From positions 4,030,001-4,094,000 of the forward strand of contig NZ_CP187555.1 of NCBI RefSeq assembly GCF_049860805.1: a stretch of DNA of 64,000 nt, in the 5' to 3' direction. Source of the stretch: Parabacteroides sp900760525 (GTDB taxonomy: Bacteria; Bacteroidota; Bacteroidia; Bacteroidales; Tannerellaceae). Below the pieces are notes generated by a model. The model was not told where the DNA came from. It saw nothing but the letters and a program-made list of their open reading frames with translations, and did no database searches. This document shows, one piece after another, positions 34,558-42,788 of this stretch (its first letter is position 1; each line of letters opens with the position of its first letter). Both the position numbers and the translations under genes were made by a program.

Positions 34558-34690
34558 TGAAGAAACTAAATTAACCGACTAACGGAAGTACACTAATGGA
34601 AAACGATAGTCTTTAAAGACTAGTTATTGTAACAGACTTCCGTTAGTCAAGCAGGCAAAGACTAAATAGATTATTGATATATAATAGGAT
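34558..34690 (+). ncRNA. Candidate IS110 bridge RNA, left end
   Basis: Between the promoter box and the transposase lies a 13-bp perfect stem, GACTAACGGAAGT (34577-34589) / ACTTCCGTTAGTC (34636-34648), enclosing the palindrome AGTCTTTAAAGACT (34608-34621). IS110-group elements encode a structured bridge RNA in the non-coding end upstream of the transposase. Position and folding fit; the 3' end is a guess. Confidence 0.5.
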
Positions 34691-34748
34691 ATCATTTAGA
34701 GTAGTAGCCCATTCCTGCTTTCGGTTAATCCAAAAACAATATAAAGGT

Positions 34749-35747
34749 ATGAATAAATTATTTATCGGGATTGATTTCTCCAAGAAAAAAGTAGATGTAA
34801 GTGTGATAGAGAAAGAAAACATATCTTCAGGTGTCCACCGTGAGTTCAGTAATGATGTTGCCGGACATGAGAGTCTGTTGGCATGGCTTTGTGATAGCTA
34901 TCCGCAGACAGGCAAAGATCAGATGCTCTTTTGCGGTGAGAACACGGGACTTTACAGCGTTTGTTTGAGTAACACTCTCGCGCACGAGGGTTATACACTG
35001 TGGCTGGAACATCCTTACAGGATCAAACACAGCAGCGGCATGCAACGCGGGAAAAACGATAAATTGGATTCATTGCTGATCGCACAATACGCTTGCCGTT
35101 TCGAGGATATGGCCAAGGTCTATACCCCCAATACGGAAACCATCCGGGCGCTGCACTCATTTTTCACATTCCGTGATTTATTGGTGAAAATGAAAAATGA
35201 AGCATTGGTACATGCCAAAGAACTCCATTCGGTCCTAAAAGGGAATCACGCAACAGATTACATATATCAACATAGCCTGACACAAGTGGATAACTTGAAC
35301 CGTGAAATAAAAGATGTGGAAAAGGAAATAATGGATCTGATCAACAGTGAAGAGGAGATCAAAAACAATTATGAGCGTATTACATCCATCAAAGGCGTGG
35401 CTTTTGTCAACGCCCTTGCTTTGATCGTTTATACCGAAAACTTCACCTGTTTTGACGATCCGCGCAAGCTGGCCTGCTATGCGGGAGTGGTACCGTTCCA
35501 ACGAACCTCCGGCTCCAGTGTCAAAAGCAATGCCAAGACAAGTGGATTTGCCAATAAAAAACTAAACACGCTACTCACCCAAGCGGCACGAACCGCTGCC
35601 ATACATGATCCAATATTAAGAGAATATTACAGGCGCAAAAGAGAAGAGGGGAAGCATCATAATTTAGTTATAAACAATATTAGAAACAAACTGATACATC
35701 GAATCTGTGCATTGGTCAGGAACCAAACTTTCGACCAAACGGCTTAG
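34749..35747 (+). CDS. IS110-family transposase (DEDD recombinase)
   Basis: 332 residues from ATG 34749; the upstream extension in frame is part of the left-end RNA region. The N-terminal RuvC-like DEDD domain shows GIDFSKKKVDVSV (first D), FCGENTGLY (E) and KNDKLDSLLIAQYA (D residues). The C-terminal Transposase_20 domain (about 210-310) has SIKGVAFVNALALI and CYAGVVPFQRTSGSSV, with the conserved serine. It moves the element by RNA-guided recombination in characterised relatives. Confidence 0.95.
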   Translation: MNKLFIGIDFSKKKVDVSVIEKENISSGVHREFSNDVAGHESLLAWLCDSYPQTGKDQMLFCGENTGLYSVCLSNTLAHEGYTLWLEHPYRIKHSSGMQRGKNDKLDSLLIAQYACRFEDMAKVYTPNTETIRALHSFFTFRDLLVKMKNEALVHAKELHSVLKGNHATDYIYQHSLTQVDNLNREIKDVEKEIMDLINSEEEIKNNYERITSIKGVAFVNALALIVYTENFTCFDDPRKLACYAGVVPFQRTSGSSVKSNAKTSGFANKKLNTLLTQAARTAAIHDPILREYYRRKREEGKHHNLVINNIRNKLIHRICALVRNQTFDQTA

Positions 35748-36101
35748 ATTTTTGCAATATTCTTAATTTGTTTTAAAATCTTTCCGTTTATTTGGTTGGG
35801 AACATAGATTACAATAAAAGCGTGGGAACTGCCATCTATCCAAGCAAGAGGTATCGCCAAACACCTATCCAGCAGATAGACAACAGCCCACGCCTAATGT
35901 CTATATAGTATGTATATATACAAAAAACGTGAGGCAATTGTTGTCTACTGTCCTCGCTGGATGAAAAATTGGCGATTTTCTTACTTAAGGACAATATGAT
36001 AACGCTTCTGTTTTACTATGTGATATTGCAACGCTTTGCAATAAAGTCCACTACAAAGATAGTGTATAAATGATATGATTTATAAGCTTTATACTTTTTT
36101 G
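35748..36101. other. 354-bp region between the IS110 transposase and polA
   Basis: No gene. It holds a long structured segment at 35820-35893 with nested stems GCGTGGG/CCCACGC, TCTATC/GATAGA and AGGT/ACCT, which may be the right end of the IS or an RNA encoded there. The rest is AT-rich with no strong signal; the polA stop is at 36102. Confidence 0.5.
35820..35893 (+). ncRNA. Structured RNA candidate, right end of IS110 element
   Basis: Three nested pairings in 74 nt: GCGTGGG (35820-35826) with CCCACGC (35887-35893), TCTATC with GATAGA, and AGGT with ACCT around an ATCGCCAAAC loop. In the IS1111 subgroup the bridge RNA lies downstream of the transposase, so this is the alternative location to the left-end candidate. 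Sense strand is assumed from the transposase. Confidence 0.35.
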
Positions 36102-38924
36102 TTAATGTGCTTCCAACCAGTTCGCCCCTTCACCGCAGTCAGCGATCAGGGGAACTTGCAGTTTGATTGCATTTTCCATTTCATCCAACACGATTTGTTT
36201 TACTTTTTCCAGTTCGTCTTTGTAGACGTTAAAGTTCAATTCATCGTGTACCTGAAGGATCATCTTGCTCTTCAGGCCTTCGGTTTCGAAGCGGTTGAAA
36301 ATACGCACCATAGCAACCTTGATGATGTCGGCGGCGCTGCCTTGGATAGGCGCGTTGATCGCGTTTCGTTCGGCATATCCCCGCACGATGGCATTGTGGG
36401 AGTTGATATCCGGCAGGAAGCGTTTGCGCTTGTAGATGGTTTCTACATATCCTTTTTCTTTCGCAACCTCGATGCTCTCGTCCATGTAGGCACGAATGTC
36501 AGGATAGGTCTTGAAATAGCCTTCGATCAGCTCTTTCGACTCTGCACGGGGGATGTTCAGCCGCTCGGCCAATCCGAATACAGAGATTCCGTAGATGATA
36601 CCGAAATTGGCCGTTTTTGCTTTCCGGCGCATATCGGAAGTGACTTCTTCGACCGGAATGCCGTATATCTTGGCGGCTGTGGCAGCGTGGATGTCGGCTC
36701 CGCTACGGAAGGCCTCTATCATGTGAGTGTCTTGGCTCAGGTGCGCCATGATGCGAAGTTCGATCTGGGAATAATCGGCAGAGAAGAAGATACAGTCTTC
36801 GTTATCGGCTGTAAACGCTTTCCGGATCTCGCGTCCCAACTCGTCGCGTACCGGAATGTTCTGCAGGTTCGGATTGGTGGAACTGAGACGGCCGGTCGAA
36901 GTGACTGCCTGGTTGTAGGAAGTATGGATCTTGCCGGTCTTCCGGTTGATCAGTTCGGGCAACGCATCGATGTAAGTGCTGAGTAGCTTTTTCAGTCCGC
37001 GATATTCGAGCAACTTTCCTATGACAGGATGTTTGGAACGCATTTTTTCCAAAATCTCTTCACTCGTGCTGTAGCTGCCAGTTTTCGTCTTTCTCGCTTT
37101 CTCTTCTATCTTGAGGTGGTCGAAAAGGACTTCGCCGACCTGCCGGGCCGAATTGATGTTGAACTTTATTCCCGCCAGTTCGTAAATCTCTTTTTCCAGT
37201 TCCTTCAGGGCGATCGTCAATTCCTTCGACGATTGTTTCAGGGCGACCGTATCTAATGTGACACCCGTATACTCCATTTCTGCCAATACATATACAAGAG
37301 GCATCTCGATATCGTAAAAAAGAGATTCGAGTCCTTCTTTCTCCAAAAGGGGAGCGAAATAGTTTTTCAGCTTGAGGGTGATGTCGGCGTCTTCGGCGGC
37401 ATATTCGCAAACCTGGGGAATGGGGACGTCGCGCATGGTGAGCTGTTTTCTGCCTTTCGGACCGAGCAGTTCCTCGATGCGTACCGTTTTGTATTTAAGA
37501 TATGTTTCGGCCAGGTAGTCCATGCCGTGACGCAATTCGGGATTCAGAAGGTAATGGGCGATCATCGTATCGAAGAGAGGGCCGGCTATCCGGATTCCAT
37601 ATTTACGGACGACGAGGATGTCGAATTTTATATTCTGTCCGATCTTGAGCGACTTCCGGTTTTGCAGGGCAGGGGAGAAGTGGGCAAGAACTTTGTCCGC
37701 CTCTTCACGTGCTGCCGGAACAGGGACGTACCACGCCTCGTTTTCCTTTACGGCGAACGACATTCCGACCAAGCCGGCGTTCAAAGCGTCCACACTGTCT
37801 GTTTCCGTGTCAAAAGCAAAAAAATCCTGTTCGTTCAAAAACCGTCCTAATTCGATCCTTTTCTCCTCTGTATCAACAAGATGATAAGTGTGAGGGGTGG
37901 ACTTTAAGTCCGCGAGAGTCGAATATTTTGGACCAGCCGTAGGTTCGGTCGCAAATTCTTCAAAGAGCGAGCCTTGAATCGGGCCTGCCGGAGCCGTTTT
38001 TTTCTTTGTGCCGGTTTTTGCCGGGGAAGATACGTTTTTGAACTCTGTTTTGACTTTCTCGGGTTCTCCGACTATCTTGTTAATAAATGTTCTGAATTCT
38101 AATTCAGTGTAAATCTCGACGAGACGTTCTTCGTTCATCTTTTCCCGGATGCATTTGTCGGCATCGAACTCGATGGGGACGTCCGTCTTGATTGTTGCCA
38201 GGAATTTGGAGAAGCGGATCTGTTCCATATTCTCCGTGACCTTCTTTTGAAGTGAACCTTTCAGCTTGTCGGTATTCTCCAAAAGATTCTCGACTGTTCC
38301 GAATTCGGTTAATAGTTTCTGGGCTGTCTTTTCACCGACACCCGGACATCCGGGGATATTATCGGAGGTATCGCCCATCAGTCCCAGAAGATCGATCACC
38401 TGGTCGACAGAGGTCAGGCCGTATTTGTTAAGAACTTCGGGGACGCCCATAATCTCGTAGTCACCACCGAAACGGGGACGGTACATAAATATATGTTCGG
38501 AAACCAACTGGCCGTAGTCTTTGTCGGGCGTCATCATATAAACCTCGAAGCCCTCTTTCTCGGCTTTCTTGGCAACCGTGCCGATAACATCGTCGGCCTC
38601 AAAGCGCGGTACTTCCAGGATCGGGATCTTGTAGGCTTCAATGATTTCTTTGATGATTGGGATCGACTTGCGGATATCTTCCGGCGTCTCTTGCCGTTGC
38701 GCCTTGTATAGTTCGTAGGCTTCGTGGCGGAAAGTCGGGCCTTTCGGGTCGAAAGCTACCGCTATGTGAGTCGGATTTTCACGCTTCAGGACATCTTCCA
38801 GACTATTGATAAAACCAAAGATGGCCGAAGTGTTCATACCTTTGGAGTTGATACGCGGATTCTTGATAAAGGCGTAATAGGACCGATAAATCAATGCATA
38901 GGCATCTATGAGGAATAACTTCAT
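36102..38924 (-). CDS. polA: DNA polymerase I
   Basis: 940 residues from ATG 38924 (MKLFLIDAYALIYRSYY; an ATG four codons upstream is less likely). Domains: 5'-3' exonuclease (about 1-270, with FEADDVIGT, TPDKDYGQL, GDTSDNIPG), 3'-5' exonuclease (about 345-530; FAFDTETDSVDAL is present, so proofreading may be retained), and polymerase (about 560-940, with SADYSQIELR, RRKAKTANFGIIYGIS and QVHDELNFN). It fills gaps and removes RNA primers. Complete and unremarkable. Confidence 0.97.
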   Translation of the reverse strand: MKLFLIDAYALIYRSYYAFIKNPRINSKGMNTSAIFGFINSLEDVLKRENPTHIAVAFDPKGPTFRHEAYELYKAQRQETPEDIRKSIPIIKEIIEAYKIPILEVPRFEADDVIGTVAKKAEKEGFEVYMMTPDKDYGQLVSEHIFMYRPRFGGDYEIMGVPEVLNKYGLTSVDQVIDLLGLMGDTSDNIPGCPGVGEKTAQKLLTEFGTVENLLENTDKLKGSLQKKVTENMEQIRFSKFLATIKTDVPIEFDADKCIREKMNEERLVEIYTELEFRTFINKIVGEPEKVKTEFKNVSSPAKTGTKKKTAPAGPIQGSLFEEFATEPTAGPKYSTLADLKSTPHTYHLVDTEEKRIELGRFLNEQDFFAFDTETDSVDALNAGLVGMSFAVKENEAWYVPVPAAREEADKVLAHFSPALQNRKSLKIGQNIKFDILVVRKYGIRIAGPLFDTMIAHYLLNPELRHGMDYLAETYLKYKTVRIEELLGPKGRKQLTMRDVPIPQVCEYAAEDADITLKLKNYFAPLLEKEGLESLFYDIEMPLVYVLAEMEYTGVTLDTVALKQSSKELTIALKELEKEIYELAGIKFNINSARQVGEVLFDHLKIEEKARKTKTGSYSTSEEILEKMRSKHPVIGKLLEYRGLKKLLSTYIDALPELINRKTGKIHTSYNQAVTSTGRLSSTNPNLQNIPVRDELGREIRKAFTADNEDCIFFSADYSQIELRIMAHLSQDTHMIEAFRSGADIHAATAAKIYGIPVEEVTSDMRRKAKTANFGIIYGISVFGLAERLNIPRAESKELIEGYFKTYPDIRAYMDESIEVAKEKGYVETIYKRKRFLPDINSHNAIVRGYAERNAINAPIQGSAADIIKVAMVRIFNRFETEGLKSKMILQVHDELNFNVYKDELEKVKQIVLDEMENAIKLQVPLIADCGEGANWLEAH

Positions 38925-38997
38925 CGCTTTTAACACGTTTTAGTGTGACAATTGTCGGTAAATGTACGAAAAAACTCGCTTACTCGATACTTTTTGT

Positions 38998-39005
38998 TAC
39001 TTTTG
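38998..39005 (+). promoter_or_regulatory. -7 box of the polyprenyl synthase gene
   Basis: TACTTTTG on the plus strand, 19 bp before the ATG at 39024. The gap between polA and this gene is under 100 bp. Confidence 0.5.
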
Positions 39006-39023
39006 CGCATCTTAGGATCGATT

Positions 39024-39998
39024 ATGAAGGATAGAAGTAAAATAGAACAACCGGTTGCCGTAGAGTTTAAACGTTTTAATGATGAGTTTGCTGCTTCGCT
39101 GCGAAGCGAGACGAATCGTTTGCAATCGGCTATTGACCAGATACTGAATGCGAGCGGAAAGCATATCCGCCCCTTATTGGTACTTTTAGCTGCTAAAGTT
39201 TGCGGGCAGGTGACGGATCATACGATTAATTCGGCTGTTTTGCTGGAATTGCTTCATACTGCCACACTGATCCATGATGATGTGATCGACGAGACGAAAC
39301 AACGTCGCGGCGTACCTTCCCTAAATGCCATATTCGATAACCGTATTTCGGTCCTGGTGGGCGATTATGTCCTTTCCACCGCATTGATCCGTTCGATCCA
39401 GACCGGTAATCTGCAAATCATAGGTATTGTTTCCAACCTCGGCCGGGACCTGTCGGAAGGGGAGATCAAGCAACTCGAAACGGCTGAAGAAAGCATAATC
39501 GACGAAGCCTGCTATATGCAGGTGATACGGAAGAAGACGGCGATGTTGCTTTCCGCTTGTGCCGAGATCGGCTCCATCTCTGCCGGAGCATCCGGTGAAA
39601 TGGTGGAAAAATGTCGTGAGTTCGGCGAATATCTGGGTTACTGCTTCCAGATCAAAGACGATATATTCGACTACTTCAAAGAGGCGAATATCGGCAAACC
39701 GACCGGCAACGATATCCGCGAAGGAAAGATTACGCTCCCCTTGCTCCACGCTTTGCAGATAGGGAGAAAAGAAGAGGTAGACCGTTATTTGTATATTATC
39801 AATAAGAAAGACTTTTCGACGGAAAATATAGATTTGCTGATTGACTTTGCAAAAGCAAATGGCGGTATCGAATATGCCGAACAGCGGATGTTGGAGTATC
39901 ATGACAAGGCAGTGGAAGTCCTTCGGACGCTACCGGAATCAGAGGCTCGCGAAGGGTTGTTGCTGCTTGCCGATTATATCATTGAACGTCAGAAATAA
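39024..39998 (+). CDS. Polyprenyl diphosphate synthase (octaprenyl type)
   Basis: 324 residues from ATG 39024; the upstream extension in frame runs through the promoter box. The first aspartate-rich motif is DDVID (LIHDDVIDE, followed by RRGVPS) and the second DDIFD (FQIKDDIFDYF), with GKHIRPLL near the start. It adds isopentenyl units to make the long prenyl chain of menaquinone. Similar to IspB and HepT-type synthases; chain length cannot be read reliably. Confidence 0.93.
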   Translation: MKDRSKIEQPVAVEFKRFNDEFAASLRSETNRLQSAIDQILNASGKHIRPLLVLLAAKVCGQVTDHTINSAVLLELLHTATLIHDDVIDETKQRRGVPSLNAIFDNRISVLVGDYVLSTALIRSIQTGNLQIIGIVSNLGRDLSEGEIKQLETAEESIIDEACYMQVIRKKTAMLLSACAEIGSISAGASGEMVEKCREFGEYLGYCFQIKDDIFDYFKEANIGKPTGNDIREGKITLPLLHALQIGRKEEVDRYLYIINKKDFSTENIDLLIDFAKANGGIEYAEQRMLEYHDKAVEVLRTLPESEAREGLLLLADYIIERQK

Positions 39999-40021
39999 TC
40001 TTCAATGTTAACACAACATTT

Positions 40022-40639
40022 ATGTATCGTAAATTATTTTTATTGGTGTTTACTTGCCTTTACTGTTTTACCTGTATAAAAGGACAAGGTCTTGAATTGC
40101 GTGCCGGAATGAACCTCTCTTCTTATCTTCATACAGAGGGTGCGCGTCCGAAAGTGGGTGCGAATGTCGGCGTGATGGGCGACATCCGGTTGAGCCGTTA
40201 TTTTCATCTTCAACCCGGTTTGATGTTGAATGGGCGTGGTGCTTCGACGCAGGAATATGTGGGGATGAAGGGAAAGATTACCGGATATTGGCTGGATATA
40301 CCTGTTTATGCATCTTTCCGCATTCCTTGTTTGGAGAATACGGCCGTTCGTGTCGGTTTCGGTCCTTATTACGGAGTCGGTCTGTTTGGAAAAACATCTG
40401 TGACAAAAGGGGACGTTTCCGTTTCAATCAATACGTTTGGGGATGTCGATCATTCGATTGTTCCGGGAGGTGAGGTCGCTGTCCGCCAGGATTTTGGAGT
40501 CGGTATAGAGGCCGGTGTCGAGCATAAGCGATATTTGGTTGTCCTGAATTATATGCAGGGTTGTACCGATAACTTAGCAGGCGAGGGAAGTAAAAACTTC
40601 CTGTTATCGCTTTCTGTCGGCTATAAATTCAGGCTTTAA
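40022..40639 (+). CDS. Outer-membrane beta-barrel protein (PorT-like)
   Basis: 205 residues with a signal peptide ending IKGQG. The rest shows alternating hydrophobic strands typical of eight-strand outer-membrane barrels (LELRAGMNLSSYL, KVGANVGVMGDIRLSRYFHLQPGLMLN, GYWLDIPVYASFRI, LLSLSVGYKFRL with the C-terminal aromatic/basic end). Function unknown; it begins 23 bp after the prenyl synthase gene and may be co-transcribed. Confidence 0.8.
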   Translation: MYRKLFLLVFTCLYCFTCIKGQGLELRAGMNLSSYLHTEGARPKVGANVGVMGDIRLSRYFHLQPGLMLNGRGASTQEYVGMKGKITGYWLDIPVYASFRIPCLENTAVRVGFGPYYGVGLFGKTSVTKGDVSVSINTFGDVDHSIVPGGEVAVRQDFGVGIEAGVEHKRYLVVLNYMQGCTDNLAGEGSKNFLLSLSVGYKFRL

Positions 40640-40683
40640 GCGAAGGCATTTCACTAATATGTTTTTTGCATTTCTACTGTCAC

Positions 40684-40781
40684 TCTATCACACTTCCTGC
40701 CGTACCCTTTGTATATCATAGTTTGCGATGTGTGATAGATGTGTTTTTTATCTATCACACATGTGTCACCCTCTATCACAC
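40684..40781. repeat. TCTATCACAC motif cluster with 13-bp hairpin
   Basis: TCTATCACAC occurs at 40684-40693, 40751-40760 and 40772-40781, and inverted at 40730-40739. The middle two extend to ATGTGTGATAGAT (40728-40740) / ATCTATCACACAT (40750-40762), a 13-bp stem whose loop is GTGTTTTTT. The hairpin may terminate the barrel gene; the extra copies are unexplained. Confidence 0.7.
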
Positions 40782-40902
40782 TTTTCTATTGTAGATGTGA
40801 TCGCAACTGAAAGAATCTTCTCCGTTGAATGCGCATAGCACCTTGGAAAAACTTCCCGAAGATACAGGGAAAGATGAATGAGCTGCTTATATAAATACAG
40901 CG

Positions 40903-40984
40903 ACATCCGGGTGCAGAGAACCTCTCCACCCGGATGTTTGTATAGGGTAGATCCGGGTGTAGCGGGAGGGAACATCCGGATCTA
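40903..40984. terminator. Two consecutive hairpins sharing ATCCGG sequence
   Basis: ACATCCGGGTG (40903-40913) pairs with CACCCGGATGT (40927-40937), and TAGATCCGG (40948-40956) with CCGGATCTA (40976-40984). They lie about 70 bp beyond the deoC stop on the minus-strand side, so they may stop deoC transcription, though no clear T-run follows. Confidence 0.5.
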
Positions 40985-41052
40985 CCAGGATTTCTGTCGT
41001 TATCTTTTGAAGAAAAGACTATGGGGTTGTGAGAAATTCCCCGTAGCTTTTC

Positions 41053-41988
41053 TTATTTTCCCAAACGGTGTTCGATGTCTTCCACCAAACTGCTGGCCCC
41101 GATGCGGAACAGGTCTTTGTTCAACCAGTCGTTACCCAAAACTTCTTTGACGATGGTATAGTAGCGGACAGCCTCTTCTGCCGTACGGACACCACCGGCA
41201 ACTTTGATACCGACACGCTTTCCTGTGATGGAATGGTACTTTTTCAGAACCTGGCACATCGTATAAACGGCTTCCGGAGTTGCACCGGGATAGCCTTTTC
41301 CGGTTGATGTCTTGATGAAATCCGCACCCGAATAGACCGCGAGGATGGCCGCATTCCGGATGCTTTCGGGAGTCTGGAGCGCACCTGTTTCGAGGATGAC
41401 TTTCAGCCGGGCTTCACGACAGCTTTCTTTGATCTCTTGAAGTTCTTCGGTAAGCTCGTCATAATTTTCTTCCAGGAAATAGCCTAAGTTCATGACAACG
41501 TCGATTTCATCGGCTCCCTGCATGACAGCCATCGCCGTTTCGGCAATCTTGATTTCCATAAAAGTCTGTGAGGAGGGGAAACCGCCTGCTACGGATGCGA
41601 TCTTTACATCCTGTGCCGAGAGTGCTTCTTTTACCGTCTCCACGAATAGGGGATAGGTACAGATGGCGGCAACGTTGGGAACGTCGGGACGAGTCCCTTC
41701 GAAGTCGTTCACCTTGTCAACCAGTTTCCAGATACTCTCTTTCGTATCGATGCTGGTGAGGGAAGTCAGGTCGATGAAACCGTGTATTTGCTTCAAAACA
41801 TCGGGCGTAAGGTTGTCGTTTCCGTACTTCCCGAGCAGTGTCTTTACCTGTTCGGTGACTTCTTCGGCTGTGCCGGCTGCTTCAAATTTGGCGAATGCCT
41901 GCTGATATTTGTTGGTGTGGAGATGCTCGGTATCTTCATCGTGGTGGTGATGTCCGCATCCACATTCATGATCGTGTTCGTGTACCAT
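41053..41988 (-). CDS. deoC: Deoxyribose-phosphate aldolase with His-rich N-terminus
   Basis: 311 residues, longer than typical DeoC (about 220-260). It splits 2-deoxyribose-5-phosphate to glyceraldehyde-3-phosphate and acetaldehyde. The Schiff-base lysine is in the conserved GADFIKTSTGKG, and the second lysine in VGIKVAGGVR. Residues 2-24 are a His/Asp/Glu/Cys cluster (HEHDHECGCGHHHHDEDTEHLH part) that could bind metal; it is not part of the aldolase fold. It ends an operon-like run with the MazG-like, dtd and uvrC genes. Confidence 0.95.
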   Translation of the reverse strand: MVHEHDHECGCGHHHHDEDTEHLHTNKYQQAFAKFEAAGTAEEVTEQVKTLLGKYGNDNLTPDVLKQIHGFIDLTSLTSIDTKESIWKLVDKVNDFEGTRPDVPNVAAICTYPLFVETVKEALSAQDVKIASVAGGFPSSQTFMEIKIAETAMAVMQGADEIDVVMNLGYFLEENYDELTEELQEIKESCREARLKVILETGALQTPESIRNAAILAVYSGADFIKTSTGKGYPGATPEAVYTMCQVLKKYHSITGKRVGIKVAGGVRTAEEAVRYYTIVKEVLGNDWLNKDLFRIGASSLVEDIEHRLGK

Positions 41989-41992
41989 AATC

Positions 41993-42325
41993 TTATAGCT
42001 TTTTATTGTTTATATGTCGTTCTTTATCGCGGTCGGTTTTCTTCTGCAGGTTCTTTTCGAAGGCAGCAGTCAGATCGACTCCCGTCTGGTTGGCGAGGCA
42101 GAGCAAGACCCATAGAACATCTGCCATTTCATCGCCCAAATCACGGTGTTTGTCGCTTTCTTTGAAGGACTGTTCGCCGTAGGTGCGGGCCATGATGCGG
42201 GCCAGTTCGCCGACCTCTTCGGTCAGGATGGTCATATTCGTCAGTTCGTTGAAGTAGCGGACGCCATACGTCTTGATCCAGCTGTCCACCTGCTCCTGTG
42301 CCTGTTTAAGCGTAATTTCTGCCAT
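41993..42325 (-). CDS. MazG-like nucleotide pyrophosphohydrolase
   Basis: 110 residues, a single MazG fold unit with the metal-binding EExGE pattern (TEEVGELARIMARTYG) and a later LGDEMADVLWVLLCLANQ (ExxD). It probably cleaves non-standard nucleoside triphosphates. It is 4 bp upstream of deoC and 6 bp downstream of dtd. Confidence 0.9.
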   Translation of the reverse strand: MAEITLKQAQEQVDSWIKTYGVRYFNELTNMTILTEEVGELARIMARTYGEQSFKESDKHRDLGDEMADVLWVLLCLANQTGVDLTAAFEKNLQKKTDRDKERHINNKKL

Positions 42326-42331
42326 GTCGTT

Positions 42332-42784
42332 TTATTCTTTATTCTGTGAATCGATCCAGATCGTAACGGGGCCGTCGTTTACCAGTTCCACTTTCATATC
42401 GGCGCCGAACGTGCCGGTCTGCACTTCCTTTCCGATTTGTAGGCCCATCTCGGCACAAAAAGCCTCGTACATCGGAACCGCTATGTCCGGTTTGGAAGCA
42501 TGGATGTAGGAGGGGCGGTTCCCCTTCTTTGTGGAAGCGTGCAGGGTGAATTGGCTAACCACCATCACTTCCCCTTCCGTTTCGATCACAGAGCGGTTCA
42601 TAACGCCGTTTTCATCGTCGAAAATACGGAGGTTGGCAATCTTCTTGCACAACCATTCGATGTCCTCCTGGGTGTCACGGTCTTCAATGCCGACCAGTAC
42701 GAGCAGGCCTTTCCCGATTTCAGATTTTACTTGCCCGTCTATGGTCACGGAGGCATGTTGTACCCGTTGTATCAATGTTCTCAT
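42332..42784 (-). CDS. dtd: D-aminoacyl-tRNA deacylase
   Basis: 150 residues, the full family length. The signature SQFTLHASTKKGNRPS and the Gly-cisPro-type C-terminal motif (VELVNDGPVTIWIDS) are present. It removes D-amino acids from mischarged tRNA. It is 4 bp from uvrC and in the same run. Confidence 0.96.
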   Translation of the reverse strand: MRTLIQRVQHASVTIDGQVKSEIGKGLLVLVGIEDRDTQEDIEWLCKKIANLRIFDDENGVMNRSVIETEGEVMVVSQFTLHASTKKGNRPSYIHASKPDIAVPMYEAFCAEMGLQIGKEVQTGTFGADMKVELVNDGPVTIWIDSQNKE

Positions 42785-42788
42785 ATCT

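Larger units (their letters stand above)
34545..35893 (+). mobile_element. IS110-family insertion sequence (ends approximate)
   Basis: The element is defined by its transposase at 34749-35747 and by structured non-coding flanks on both sides (34545-34648 and 35820-35893). IS110 elements lack terminal inverted repeats and often leave no target duplication, so I cannot fix the ends from one copy; these coordinates are the minimal structured span. The transposase has no frameshift, so the element may be active. Confidence 0.7.
40640..41052. other. 413-bp convergent intergenic region rich in hairpins
   Basis: No gene. Contains four copies of the TCTATCACAC motif (40684-40781), of which two form a 13-bp hairpin, and two further hairpins at 40903-40984. 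See separate entries. Confidence 0.6.

Noticed and set aside
34500..36060. Terminal inverted repeats or target-site duplication for the IS element
   Set aside because: A short resemblance (TTTGCGTAAAGCAA near 34513 and TTGCAACGCTTTGCAA near 36026) is inexact, and IS110 elements lack such ends.
36075..36986. 303-codon plus-strand frame antisense to polA
   Set aside because: It is a shadow of the strongly conserved polymerase domain on the other strand.
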